This document shows positions 43,264-55,600 of a DNA stretch of 64,000 bases, one piece after another. A program made the translations under genes and the position numbers. The number at the start of each line of letters is the position of its first letter. Positions within the stretch are counted from its first letter, which is position 1. The notes below the pieces were generated by a model. It was not told the DNA's origin and made no database searches. It saw only the letters and a program-made list of their open reading frames with translations. Source of the stretch: Trissonchulus latispiculum (lineage: Eukaryota > Nematoda > Enoplea > Enoplida > Ironidae); the NCBI GenBank assembly GCA_030248195.1, contig JASAND010028112.1:62001-126000 (forward strand). Reading direction: 5' to 3'.

Positions 43264-43666
43264 TCACTTCCGCACAGGCCAAACATAGGTGGGAATGTAA
43301 CCTATGCATTGGCCACAAGCACGTAATTTTGGATCCTTAGGATCCGCAAACTGAACAATTGTTCTACTCTGATCTTTATTCATTTCGGCTTCCACGTGGG
43401 GCCGCAAATGGGTACGCCAGGGGAAACCCTATTTTGATACTCCCCCTTGGGCAATTTACCGAGAATGTCCAGGTGTGGCTGCCTGCTTGGTGGAGGTACC
43501 ACAGGACCTCCATTACGGTGAAAGTAATGGACGTACTGATAGCCTTGTAGAACACAATAATTGTGAATGCAGTTATTCGGTGTCAGTTTCCCCCATTCAC
43601 CAGCCAAAGTTGTAAATTGAGCTGACACTACCCCTAACCAGAGCACTGACTGGGGTGAGGTGGTGG
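43264..43666 (-). CDS. Two terminal exons of an unknown protein (candidate)
   Basis: On the minus strand an acceptor (TTTTTTACAG) precedes exon 43416-43666, which runs open for 83 codons and contains NNCIHNYC and GPVVPPPSRQPHLDILGKLP. A 65-nt GT-AG intron in phase 0 (43351-43415) joins it to 43264-43350, which contains FADPKDPKLRACGQC and ends at TGA. The sequence is not low-complexity and reads like coding DNA, with four cysteines. No family was recognised and no start codon is in view; a 5' exon must lie further right, before 46665. The donor is weak, so the exact join is tentative. Confidence 0.4.
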
Positions 43667-44031
43667 CTGTAAAAAACTAATTATGCTTTGATAGTGGAAT
43701 GCGATTAGGTGAAACGCTTCATTAGAGTGATCTGCCAAAATAATTATTCATTATAATAGTTCGACTCAGATGCAAAATTAAAGATTTGAGCTTGGAAATA
43801 AACTTTTCAATATTTTAATATATTCATTTTTACTTTGACATAAAAACATAAAATCTTAGAAGCCTAGAAGATTAGAATTTAGTAGTTATTTCAGAATATT
43901 AACTCCTAAATCTTAATTTAAGAATATTAACTCCAAAAGTTTATTCTTTATGCAATTTATGCAATCTTTATTCAAATTCGAAATAAACAATAAGTAATTC
44001 TACAGAACGTCTGATTTTTCAAGAACTTTAA

Positions 44032-45011
44032 GGTGGTGATTCCTTTTGGGCACAAATTGTTGGTTGGCGGCGCAAATCAGGATGAAATTGGGCGAAACTT
44101 TCCGAAATACATTCTTTTAGCGTTCTAACACCCTCCGCGCAATCTCGGTTCAAAAATTCGAGATTTCCGATCAGGGCGGTTTTCCCCAATTTCTGAAAGT
44201 TTGGCAACAGCTATACAGTCATGACTATATTCATTTGAAAGATCTCGTTGAGCTTCACATTTTTGCTGTTTAAAGCAACTTTCTAGCTTTTCTCTATCGT
44301 GCGCAATAGCCGATTTTCTTGTTTTGGCGTCGAAAACTTGTCATTTTTGCAAAAATCAAATAATCCATCATTTCTTGAACTACACAAGCCGGCAAATCAA
44401 ACTAAGGGCGTCGATCTGAAGGTCTCACAGGGGCAAATTATCCGATGGCTGATCGTCTTCCAACAGCTATCCCGTAGGCTGCTACCATGAAAAATGTAGT
44501 TTTTGCAAAAATACGACCAATTTTTTCCAAAGATTGTGGAGCATTCACCATGCAAGTTGGAGGGCTGCTACTTAACAAATGAGTTCTGCACAAATATACC
44601 CAGAGACGATTTTTTAGTTACCCCGATTACTGCTTTCTAGCTAAAGTAATCGCTTGACAAGTTTAGAAAAAGTAGGCAAAATACAGGTTACGCACACATT
44701 TCAGCATATTTTTCTATAACGAAGAGCGATTTCACAATAAATAAAAAATCGTCCCCAGCTATTTGATAGAGGTATCGAATGATATAACCGATGTCTCACG
44801 AAAAAATTTACTTGAGTCTGCAAAAAATCTGGAAAATTATACTTCTTCTAAAATGTGTCAAAAATATTTTAAAAAAGCAACATTAGTTTCATGGTACGAA
44901 TTAAAAAGAGAAAATGTCAAGCTACATTTTGATATAAAAATGGCTTCTTAACTCCAAGTAATGAACGAGTAATAACGGTGCAAACTTTTGTGACCAAAGG
45001 GAATCACCACC
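44032..45011. mobile_element. TIR element flanked by TTAA
   Basis: The inverted termini GGTGGTGATTCCYTTTGG are flanked by TTAA at 44028-44031 and 45012-45015. A TTAA target duplication is typical of piggyBac and Kolobok groups. It is 980 bp long with no transposase. A similar end (ACCACCACCTTAA) occurs at about 35888-35900 in K2P intron 3. Confidence 0.75.
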
Positions 45012-45015
45012 TTAA

Positions 45016-45581
45016 TACTTAGATTTAATTTTGTATCTCAGTCGTAATATATATTATAGTGGATAATTATTTGGCAGAGCATGCTAATCATATATACTCC
45101 CTTTTCAAAGCATATATAAGTTGCTATAATTACGAGCAAAACTTAATTTATAATTGAAACTTGCATGTTTTCAAAAAATTTCCGGACTTTTGGGTGAGCG
45201 AGACCGAGACTGGTCAAGTCTCGGCTTTTGGGCGAGACCGAGACCGAGACTCCGAACCCTGTTTGTGGGAGGGGTCACTGGGGTCTAATTTGTGTAGGGG
45301 GTCAGCCGTTATCCTGCAGATCATATCCCCGGCCTTGACTAAAAGTGTGGCGCTTGTCACACTCTTAGTTATTATGCTCTTGATTATTATTCATGTTCGC
45401 GGACGGGGCAGCATATACGTATATACTCTCATTCTTTTTAATAATAGATGGAAAACATTCGCACATAATGTTAATTATTATAAATTAAATACACAAATGC
45501 GCATAATACGAACGTTGTACATAATGCAATATATAATAAATAATGTTTATGCTATAATACAAGATCAATTTGGAGATAATT
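45016..45581. repeat. Spacer with half of the CTAAGAGTGTGAC foldback
   Basis: 45262-45370 matches the right arm of the foldback at 56732-57106 (GGGGTC, AGCCGTTATC, the GACGCTTGTC hairpin and CACACTCTTAGTT). GAGACCGAGACT repeats lie at 45200-45250. No gene is supported. Confidence 0.55.
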
Positions 45582-46643
45582 TCGCGACGAATCTGGCAAA
45601 AGGGCGTAAGTGACTTTCTATTTTTTGGAGAAACGGGCGTTTGAAAATTTTGGAATATTTTGATCGATTGCCTAGAACTACAGTTTTAAGATAAACGTTT
45701 GTAACTTTCATAATGCTGACCACAATCAAGCGTAGAACAATATCCAAAAAGAAGTTGTTGAATAATCTTTACCTGTCACCGCCTAATTTGCATAATTGCC
45801 AATTTTTGTCACTTACGCCCAATTGCCAGATCTGTATTTGGGTGAGCGTGATGTACCTTAACGTGTAAAAGTTGTCAGAGACAAAAGGCGTAAGTGCATG
45901 ATGTACTGCAATTTCACTACTAGAACCTCATACTGTAGCGATCTGTGCTAGGTAATAGTTGTGTGCCCAACGAGGTATCTTTGGTGATTTGTTTGCTGCC
46001 GTATCTCGCTTCAATGTCACCTGCGAAACGTCAGAAAGAACTTGTGATTCAGCTGATTTTAATTCAACCAGCTTTTATTATCCTAGGTGGTGCATGAATT
46101 AAATATGCTTAAAATCACTTTTTTGTGTTAAATACCAAAAACGAAAAGCCTACGGGCTGGCTATAACAATTTATTGCTAAAGCAATGGAGAATATGCAGT
46201 TCAATTGAAATTCCCTCTAATTATCACGATTATAGTGGTCATAGTTATCATCAATTTCATTCCCCAGTCAATGTACCTTAATTTAAACATGAATTCTTTT
46301 GAGAATGTTATTTACGTGGAAAAACTTTTCGTATTTTTATATTGTTGCAAATACCAGATAACTTACGCCTTTTTGCCCTATCTTAAAATTCAAATTTTTG
46401 AATCTGCTATGTATTTCATATAAGAAAAAGGGCGTAAGTGACACTTGAGCCTTTTTGCCAGATCCAAATGTAGAAATTTTGAACTTACGCCGCAGTGACA
46501 AAGTGAAATACTGGATTTATTATAAGGAATTTTAGATAGGTCTTTTTGCCAGATGATACTTTGGAAGGTACAGATACCATTTCTGCAAAAAACGAAAAAC
46601 GGCCATTTGGTCTACTTACGCCCTTTTGCCAGATCCGTCGCGA
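45582..46643. mobile_element. TIR element with repeated GGCAAAAGGGCGTAAGT motif
   Basis: The termini TCGCGACGRATCTGGCAAAA are inverted. The word GGCGTAAGTGAC or its complement recurs at about 45605, 45805, 45888, 46365, 46430, 46488 and 46612. Regularly repeated subterminal words often are transposase-binding sites; that is inference. It ends 22 bp past the VPS11 stop codon. No coding sequence is present. Confidence 0.7.
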
Positions 46644-46665
46644 TTTAATCCAATTTTGGACTGAT

Positions 46666-49600
46666 TCATTCTTCATACCAACTAGGTTGTTCAAAAGGGT
46701 TCAGCGAGACAACCTGGGAAGTCAAGTTGCCTGCTCCTGAGTTCCTCTGAGAAGCTGATCCTGGTTGAGCAGAAGGCTTGATCAAATTGCGCAGAGCACC
46801 CTTTCCAAAATAATTAGCCATGGCAGCAATGCTGTCTTCAGAATCAAGAAGCTAAAAATAGTCAAATTTACAGTTCACGTCTAAATTAATCTATTTTTTC
46901 GTTTGACTACTCGTTCCTTCATCCAGTTCTTCTGCTACGCACCGGCCGTCTTTGTCAGGGCCAGACGTTAGACTCTGGCCGAAAATTTACTGACCAATAT
47001 TGGCTTGGCCGACTAATGGCCGTTGACCAGACCGGCTAATATCCAGCCAATTACCAACGGGTAGTGTTTTAGGCCGGCCGGTGGCCGGTGAGTCCGTAGG
47101 CCGGCTCGTGGCCGGCCGGCCGGCCGGCTATCGGCCTAGAGCAGTTTGCAGTGCAGTTATTATAACTGCTGAGATTTATTTTCGGACGTTATCTTGGAAA
47201 AATAGCACAGCATAGCATAGAAAATTAGCATAACTAGATTTAGAGTTCATTTTAGGGGGAGGGTGAAGCTAGTTGTTTACTTTTTAAACTTTTTGATTGG
47301 GTTTTGTTTCTGCGCCCGGGGGGGGGGGGGGGGGGCGGTCGCCCGTTGGGCGGCGGGCCTGCCGGCCGCAGGCGGGGCTGGCCACCGCGAACGGGTAGAC
47401 GGGTAGCAGGAGGAGAGGGGAGCGGAGACATTGGGGATATGTGGGAAATCACTGTTAGACCGTTAAACTGTTAGACTGTCCTGATACTAACAGTGTTGAA
47501 GTTTTACGTTGCATAAAACTTAAAAGTCGCTAATTTAACAGTGTTTTATCAGTCCAAATAACAGTCTACACACCAAACAGTAGCAATTCTATCAGTTCAT
47601 TTAACAGTCAACATCAAATACTAGGAATCCTGTCAGCCTGTTTGAGGGTCTGCACATGTAATGTAATTTCTTATAAATATTTTTGTAATCATACTAGTAA
47701 CAAAAATGCCCTAACGGTCATTGCTAAAGGGGAGAATAGGGAAAAATGGCTAAAGCGGAAAAATGCCAATAGATTCGTGCAGATAGATGTCTAGCCAGCG
47801 CCTAAAATGATTGAAACCAGCTTTTTGGTGCAGAATAGGAAATCTAGTCAGCGCCTAAAATGATTGAAACCAGCTTTTTGGTGCAGAATAGGGAATCTAG
47901 CCAGCGTTTAAAATGATTGAAACCAGCTTTTGGTGCAGAATAGGAAATCTAGTCAGCGCCTAAAATAATTGAAACCAGCGTCTGGGGTAGAATAGGCGCC
48001 TCTCGCCATCCACCCTATTCGCGTGAAGTGCTCAGATACGTACTTAATCGCAATGGCGTGAGTATAATACATAGGTATGAGAAGGCTAATGATCCTACTT
48101 TTGAGTCAAGACGATAAAGTAATTCCGTACATGGAGCTGTACTGAACAAAGTGACGATGCGATGTAGTGTGCTCCCCGGTGTGACCGAACAGAATGAATA
48201 TTAAGCAGTCGATATACCAAACAGAATTAGCTACGGCGGCCCAATAGCAATGCGGCTAAGCGTGATCCTTGATTGTATGTAACCGCAATTGTGTTCTTCA
48301 CCTAGACTCACTCAAATTCTGCACCTGGACGGCGTAGTATATATATACGTATATATATACACATGGAAATCTTGTGTAAGTAAGTTTTGTGTAAGTATAT
48401 ACGTAGATTGCAACATGATAAATTTCAACCTACCTCAACCGCCACATCTCCGGTGCAAACTAAGATTAGCACAATGCGTGATTTCATACATAGTGGAGTA
48501 CGCAAATACGAGACGGAAACCTGACACTTTGTGCTAACGGGTCATCCCGTCACCTAAAGCAAACTGGTTTTTCTTACTCCACGAGAAACTAGTGATGCAC
48601 ACCAACAAGCTCACAAACACACAGGTACAAACACGCAACTGTCAATGCCTACCTGTGGAGTTCATTCCACGAGAATTCTTCGAGTTCACGCGAATAGGGT
48701 GGATGGCGAGAGGCGCCTATTCTACCCCAGACGCTGGTTTCAATTATTTTAGGCGCTGACTAGATTTCCTATTCTGCACCAAAAGCTGGTTTCAATCATT
48801 TTAAACGCTGGCTAGATTCCCTATTCTGCACCAAAAAGCTGGTTTCAATCATTTTAGGCGCTGACTAGATTTCCTATTCTGCACCAAAAAGCTGGTTTCA
48901 ATCATTTTAGGCGCTGGCTAGACATCTATCTGCACGAATCTATTGGCATTTTTCCGCTTTAGCCATTTTTCCCTATTCTCCCCTTTAGCAATGACCGTTA
49001 GGGCATTTTTGTTACTAGTTTCTTGCATTTTTCCGCTGTAGATCACACGCAACGTACATCACTTTTCGACTTCACTCAGCAGTCAGCAACCGTCATTTTC
49101 ACGGCTAAGATGTGTGTAGCAATTTGCGTGTGTTTTTAACTGAGTTTTCTGAGCGGATATTCATCTGAGAGGGGGGTGGGGGTAGTGGCACCGCGTGGGT
49201 AAGGATAGAAGTTAAAATGGCAGGCTCTTCTATGCGAATTTGAGCCAGTAAAAGTGTGTTTAACTGAGTTTTCTGAGCGGATATTCATCTGAGGGGGGGG
49301 GTAGCGGCACCGCGTGGGTAAGGATAGAAGTTAAAATGGCAGGCTTTTCTAGGCGAATTTGAGCCAGTAAAAGTAAGTGTGTGTTTAACCGAGTTTTCTG
49401 AGCTGATATCCATCTGAGGGGGGGGGGTAGCGGCACCGCGTGGGTAAGGATAGAAGTTAAAATGGCAGGCTCTTCTATGCGAATTTGAGCCAGTAAAAGT
49501 AAGTGTGTGTTTAACCGAGTTTTCTGAGCTGATATCCATCTGAGGGGGGGGGGGGGGTAGCGGCACCGCGTGGGTAAGGATAGAAGTTAAAATGGCAGGC

Positions 49601-52600
49601 TTTTCTAGGCGAATTTGAGCCAGTAAAAGTAAGTGTGTGTTTAACCGAGTTTTCTGAGCTGATATCCATCTGAGGGGGGGGGGGGTAGCGGCAAAATGTG
49701 GGTAAGGATAGAAGTTAAAATGGCAGACTCTCTTATGCGAATTTGAGCCAGTAAAAGTGTGTGGTTAACCGAGTTTTCTGAGCGGACATTCATCCGAGGG
49801 GGGGGGGCGGTAGCGGCGCCGCGTGGGGAGGGATAGAATTTAGAATGACAGACTTTTATGCGAATTTAAACAAATCGATTTTGGACCGGTCCGGACTCTG
49901 GTCAGGGCGCGACAGGCCGCTGGGACCACCTTAGAGGGGTCCTCCAATGACAAAAAATGGTCGCCTCACTAAGGGCTTTCATTTGATACCAAACTTGGAA
50001 AATTTTCAAAAAATCGATTTTGGACCGGTGCGGACCCTGGCCAGGGCGCCACAGGCCGCTGGGACCACTTTGTAGGGGTGTTCCAATGACAAAAATGTTC
50101 GCCTCACCAAGGGCTTTCATTTGATACCAAATTTGGAAAATTTTTAAAAAATCGATTTTTGACCAGTCCGGACCCTGGTCAGGGCCACAGGCTGCTGGGA
50201 ACAGTTTGAAGGGGTCCTCCTATGACAAAAAATGTTCGCCTCACCAAGGGCTTTCATTTGATACCGAACATGGCTACTTTTGGAAAAATCGATTTTTGAC
50301 CATTTTGGACCTGTCCGGACCCTGGTCAGGGCGCCACAGGCCGCTGGGGCCACTTTGGAGAGGTCCTCCAATGACAAAAAATGTTCGCCTCACCAAGGGC
50401 TTTCATTTGATACCAAACATGGCCACTTTTGGAAAAATCGATTTTTGGCCATTTTGGCCCGGTCCGGACCCTGGTCAGGGCGCCACAGGCCACTGGGGCC
50501 ACTTTGGAGGGGTCCTCCAATGACAAAAAATGTTCGCCTCACCAAGGGCTTTCATTTGATACCAAATTTGGAAAATTTTTAAAAAATCGATATTGGACCG
50601 GTCCGGACCCTGGCCAGGGTGCCACAGGCCGCTGGGGCCAATTCGGAGGGGTCCTCCAATGAGAAAAAATGTTCGCCTCACCAACGGCTTTCATTTGATA
50701 ACAAAGTTGGAAATTTTTTAAAAAATCGATTTTGGACCGGTCCGGACCCTGGTCAGGGCGCCACAGGCCGCTGGGGCAACTTTGGAGTGGTCCTCCTATG
50801 ACAAAAAATGTTCGCCTCACCAAGGGCTTTCATTTGATACCAAACATGGCCACTTTTGGAAAAATCGATTTTTGACCATTTTGGACCTGTCCGGACCCTG
50901 GTCAGGGCGCCACAGGCCGCTGGGGCCACTTTGGAGGGGTCCTCCAATGACAAAAAATGTTCGCCTCACCAAGGGCTTTCATTTGATACCAAACATGGCC
51001 ACTTTTGGAAAAATCGATTTTTGGCCATTTTGGACCGGTCCGGACCCTGGTCAGGGCGCCACAGGCCACTGGGGCCACTTTGGAGGGGTCCTCCAATGAC
51101 AAAAAATGTTCGCCTCACCAAGGGCTTTCATTTGATACCAAATTTGGAAAATTTTTAAAAAATCGATATTGGACCGGTCCGGACCCTGGCCAGGGTGCCA
51201 CAGGCCGCTGGGGCCAATTCGGAGGGGTCCTCCAATGAGAAAAAATGTTCGCCTCACCAACGGCTTTCATTTGATAACAAAGTTGGAAATTTTTTAAAAA
51301 ATCGATTTTGGACCGGTCCGGACCCTGGTCAGGGCGCCACAGGCCGCTGGGGCAACTTTGGAGTGGTCCTCCTATGACAAAAAATGTTCGCCTCACCAAG
51401 GGCTTTCATTTGATACCGAACATGGCTACTTTTGGAAAAATCGATTTTTGACCATTTTGGACCTGTCCGGACCCTGGTCAGGGCGCCACAGGCCGCTGGG
51501 GCCACTTTGGAGGGGTCCTCCAATGACAAAAAATGTTCGCCTCACCAAGGGCTTTCATTTGATACCAAACATGGCCACTTTTGGAAAAATCGATTTTTGG
51601 CCATTTTGGACCGGTCCGGACCCTGGTCAGGGCGCCACAGGCCACTGGGGCCACTTTGGAGGGGTCCTCCAATGACAAAAAATGTTCGCCTCACCAAGGG
51701 CTTTCATTTGATACCAAACTTGGCCACTTTTGGAAAAATCGATTTTTGGCCATTTTGGGCCTGGTCCACGGACCGGACCCCTGGCCAAGGCGCCACACGG
51801 GTCTGGGCGAAACCTACTATAGCCTATGTTGTAGTGCTCCCGCAGCCCACCCCACAAATATATAAATCGTCCAATATAAAAGCTGTACCTGCAGCGGATC
51901 TTTCTATGGAAGAGGTTAAAGTTGGACCTGCGACACCGCAGGGGCCCACCTCCATCAGGGTGCCCCCCAGCCCCAAGGATAGGTGATAGAGCAAAACTAA
52001 TGGGCCATTTAGATTCACCATATAGGGGTTCCTATTCCAATACGAAACCTCAGCCCAGCAGCTCTTATGTATAGGGCTGCCTACTCCGTAGGCCCAGACC
52101 CCCCCTTTTACACGTTAACTAGTGACCCCTGGCCAGGGCGCCACAGAAGGCCTAGCAGCAAAACCTCGCTTCAGGCCCATGTTCACGTTGGGGTGATACT
52201 ATAAAGCCAATATGAGCACCTGGCTTTGAGCCTTGCTCTCTGTGGAGTGGACCAAAGTTTTTCGGACTTAGTTTTTTTCCGGGGGGGGGGGGGGTCAAAA
52301 ATCGCAAAATCCTAGGAGTACACAGACCTATGGGGGGGTCCTACGGCAAAAAGAAAAATTCGCCCTGAATTGCGGGGGATTCTATCCACAAAAATAACAA
52401 AACTTTATAGAAATTTTAAGTCCTCCGACCTCTAGGGTGGGGGTAAAAAAAAATGGAGAAAAAGTGCAAGCAGCCAAAGCACCTAATTTGCATATCTCAA
52501 GATTGGCTGGACCGATTCGGCTCAAATTTTCACAGCATGTACCCCTGCCCATAGGCACTTCACACAGCAAGTTTGAGCCCGATCGGTCCACTCCTCCGTG

Positions 52601-55600
52601 AGTTATTAAAAAAACAGATTCCAATAAGCCGCAAACTACCTTAATTTCCCTATTCTAGGTAGTGCGCTAACGCGCACTACCTGATAAATATCATATTTTT
52701 GGCTCTTACACATAGCCTTAAACTTTTCATAAATATGTAGCCGTCCTAGTCAAAATAGCTTCAAATTAGCAGCTTAATTTGAGTTTTAACAGTCTCAAAA
52801 GTTTGTTAGACTGTTAGACCTTTTTTTAACAGTCTAATGTCAACAGCGTTGAGCTTTATGTAACAAACACTAATACAAGGACACAGTTATAACACTTTAA
52901 AAACAGTCTAACAGTCCCTTAACACTGTTAAGTTTTATACAATAGAAAACGCTATTGAACTGTTAGACTGTTAAAAGATGTATGCAACAGGGCCTATCAG
53001 ACCTGCAAAATCAGGTGTGATCATTTTTTTGCACCCAACACCGCGCTTAGGAAGGTATACGACCTACGTTGCAGGTGTGCTGGTATATCCCAACGCATGC
53101 CAATAGCTGGATTAAGGGTTCTTTAAGTGGCCTTACACTCGTGCACATACCTGAACGGGAGGTCAAATTTCACTGACCCTTGTGGTAGCAAATTTGGGTA
53201 CCCCTTGTGAGAGCGATTTTTCTTAGGGGTACCTTAAGCGATTTTCGCCATTTTTTAACAAAAAAACAGCAATTTTGTAGTTAAAACACGTTTTTCGAAC
53301 GTTTCTTAGCAAAAATTAGTGATCTTAAGAGAAAAATTCCGGCGACGCCGGAAAATTTTTGGAAATTTTAGTCGTAAAACCCATTTTTGGGCAATTTTCT
53401 TACCCCTTGTGGCCAATTTTCTTACCCCTTGTGAGAGCAATTTCGCGACCCCTTGTGGGCGACTTCGCCGAGGGGGGGAAATTCCCCCTTCCCCTTGTCC
53501 ACCTGTGCTCGTGCAGTAAATTTAAAATTCTTTCAAAATTTCTAGAAAGCTGTAATTTTTGCTGGGTCATAGAACAAACCACGTAAAACTGCGACTTCAA
53601 CGGTGTAAAATCAGCGTGCAATATAGACGCATTTAAATGCACGGACTTAGATTGCATAGATGCAAAATTTTGTCCAGCGTGAAGTGGAGTACAAAAGTTT
53701 GCAAAGAATTGAGATACACCAAGTACAAAACGCCGTGTGTGATTTAAACAGTTTTATTTTATGTATATAAATATTTTTTATGAAAACTGGTAACTTCAAG
53801 CTAGCTAGGTGAAGACAAAGGAGAAAAAGTAGGAACCATGCGACCACTGTGATCGGTCACCGACAGAAACGATGACGACAACGATGGTTCTTTAACGACA
53901 ACGTGCACAGCACCAGCAAGGCAGTGCATGGGCTGAAAAATTCACATAATCCGACGGGAGTAGTAGCGGCCTAAGTTATATACTTGCTTAAAGAAACAAT
54001 GCATCGCTATTTTGGCTTAGGTGGAGATCGAGCCTAGGACATTTCGATCCAAAGTTGAAAGCTTGAACCATTCGGAAGTACGGTCATGCTCAAGACCACT
54101 CAGCAGTGACGTGTGAAAACTGAACGGATCAAGGAGAAATTTGATAAAGGCGCGTTCAACATACCATTTCTGTCATCGACCAGTAAGATTCAACTAAAAT
54201 ACTTTCAACGAAAACAGTTCAAACCTCTGTTTTAAATTGCTGATAATGATTGCCACGAGAGCATTCCTCAATGATTTTACGCAGCTTCCTATAACGACGA
54301 ATAATATAATCTGAACATAAATTATTAAAACTTGAAAGCATAACACATAAAATAGTGTGTTAAAAGAGTATGGGCTGTTGCAGGATTAAAGGCGCGATAA
54401 ATGACTTCTACAATATCTGTGTAAATGTGCTATGCGGCCTTACAGATCCGTTGTCACCGTGTCAGATAAATACTGAAAGAAATTTGGCACAAATGCCATC
54501 CTAAAAACTGAACAAAGAGTACCTACCACACACAGAGTACTAGAAGCGTAAAAAGTTTTCTTCAGAATTTTTAACTTCGAAAAATTTCACTTCCAGACAA
54601 TTTAGTTCGGTTTGCTCTTCAGTCTCAGTGTAGATAGGTAAGTAAATAGCGATAGGGTAAAACACCGTTTTCCTTAGAGTTTGAAAGATCGGGCCATTGA
54701 CAACCGGAAACTTTGTATTTTCTAAAAGCGTGTCAAGAAAATAATTTTTTATACTTTTGATAAAACGATAAACGATAAAAAATACTTAATTGGAATGGCA
54801 ATGTGGGTTGTTCTGCGAAGCGAGTACATAATATTTTGTACACTTCTATTCTAACCTAGCCCTCTCGGTAGTTTACAACCTCCCATTAATCTTCTGAAAC
54901 TTAAATAAATACTTGAAAAGAAAACATTTATACACAAAGCTTTAAGAACAGAACTGACTTATATTCCGGTAGACAAACTGGGCATTCCGACTCTGTTTCA
55001 GCATAGCTATCAAAACAGCTAAAACAAGTACAAAGTCTATTTATACTGCACAAAATTAAAAGATTTCGAAAATGAATGAAAACATTGTTTATTACCAAAA
55101 AATAAATAAAGTCAAAAATATAAATAAACTCAAAAATATTTGTCAACATAAACAAACAAGAACCATTAGCACAAATAATAGTAGCTTAGATCTTTCAACT
55201 GATAACAGATTTTTAGTGATCGACCATTCGGCCGGAACTTAGAAACCGGAACCGGAAGTGGCTTCAGAAAACAAGACCCGGACCAGAACTGTAATCAGCC
55301 CTACAGCCCTGCAAAATCAAAAATTTGTCTGTAATTTTTGACAATTTTCATGCAATTTTCGTTTGTTTGTAACCACTCTAGAGTTGTAGTAATCGTTTCC
55401 ATTGTCATTTCAGTTTTATATTACTTAAAAGTATGAATATGAAATGCGCAATTTATTCGGGAATATTTTGAATAACACACTTATGATACTGGCAAACGGC
55501 ATACTTAGATTTCCGCATTGAATCTCGATGAATGAAGTTAATTGGATGCCAGTTACCTAGCTTTTTCAAACACTTTTTGAAAACAATTTTGCCCCCTTGC

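Noticed and set aside
49871..51790. CRISPR-like regular repeats
   Set aside because: Monomers abut without unique spacers, are too long, and the DNA is plainly eukaryotic.
49902..51986. Many 60-184-aa frames on both strands
   Set aside because: Translations of the satellite in several frames at once; copies repeat every 576 bp.
54020..54100. tRNA-like pattern
   Set aside because: The B box and stems are too degenerate, and no acceptor stem forms.
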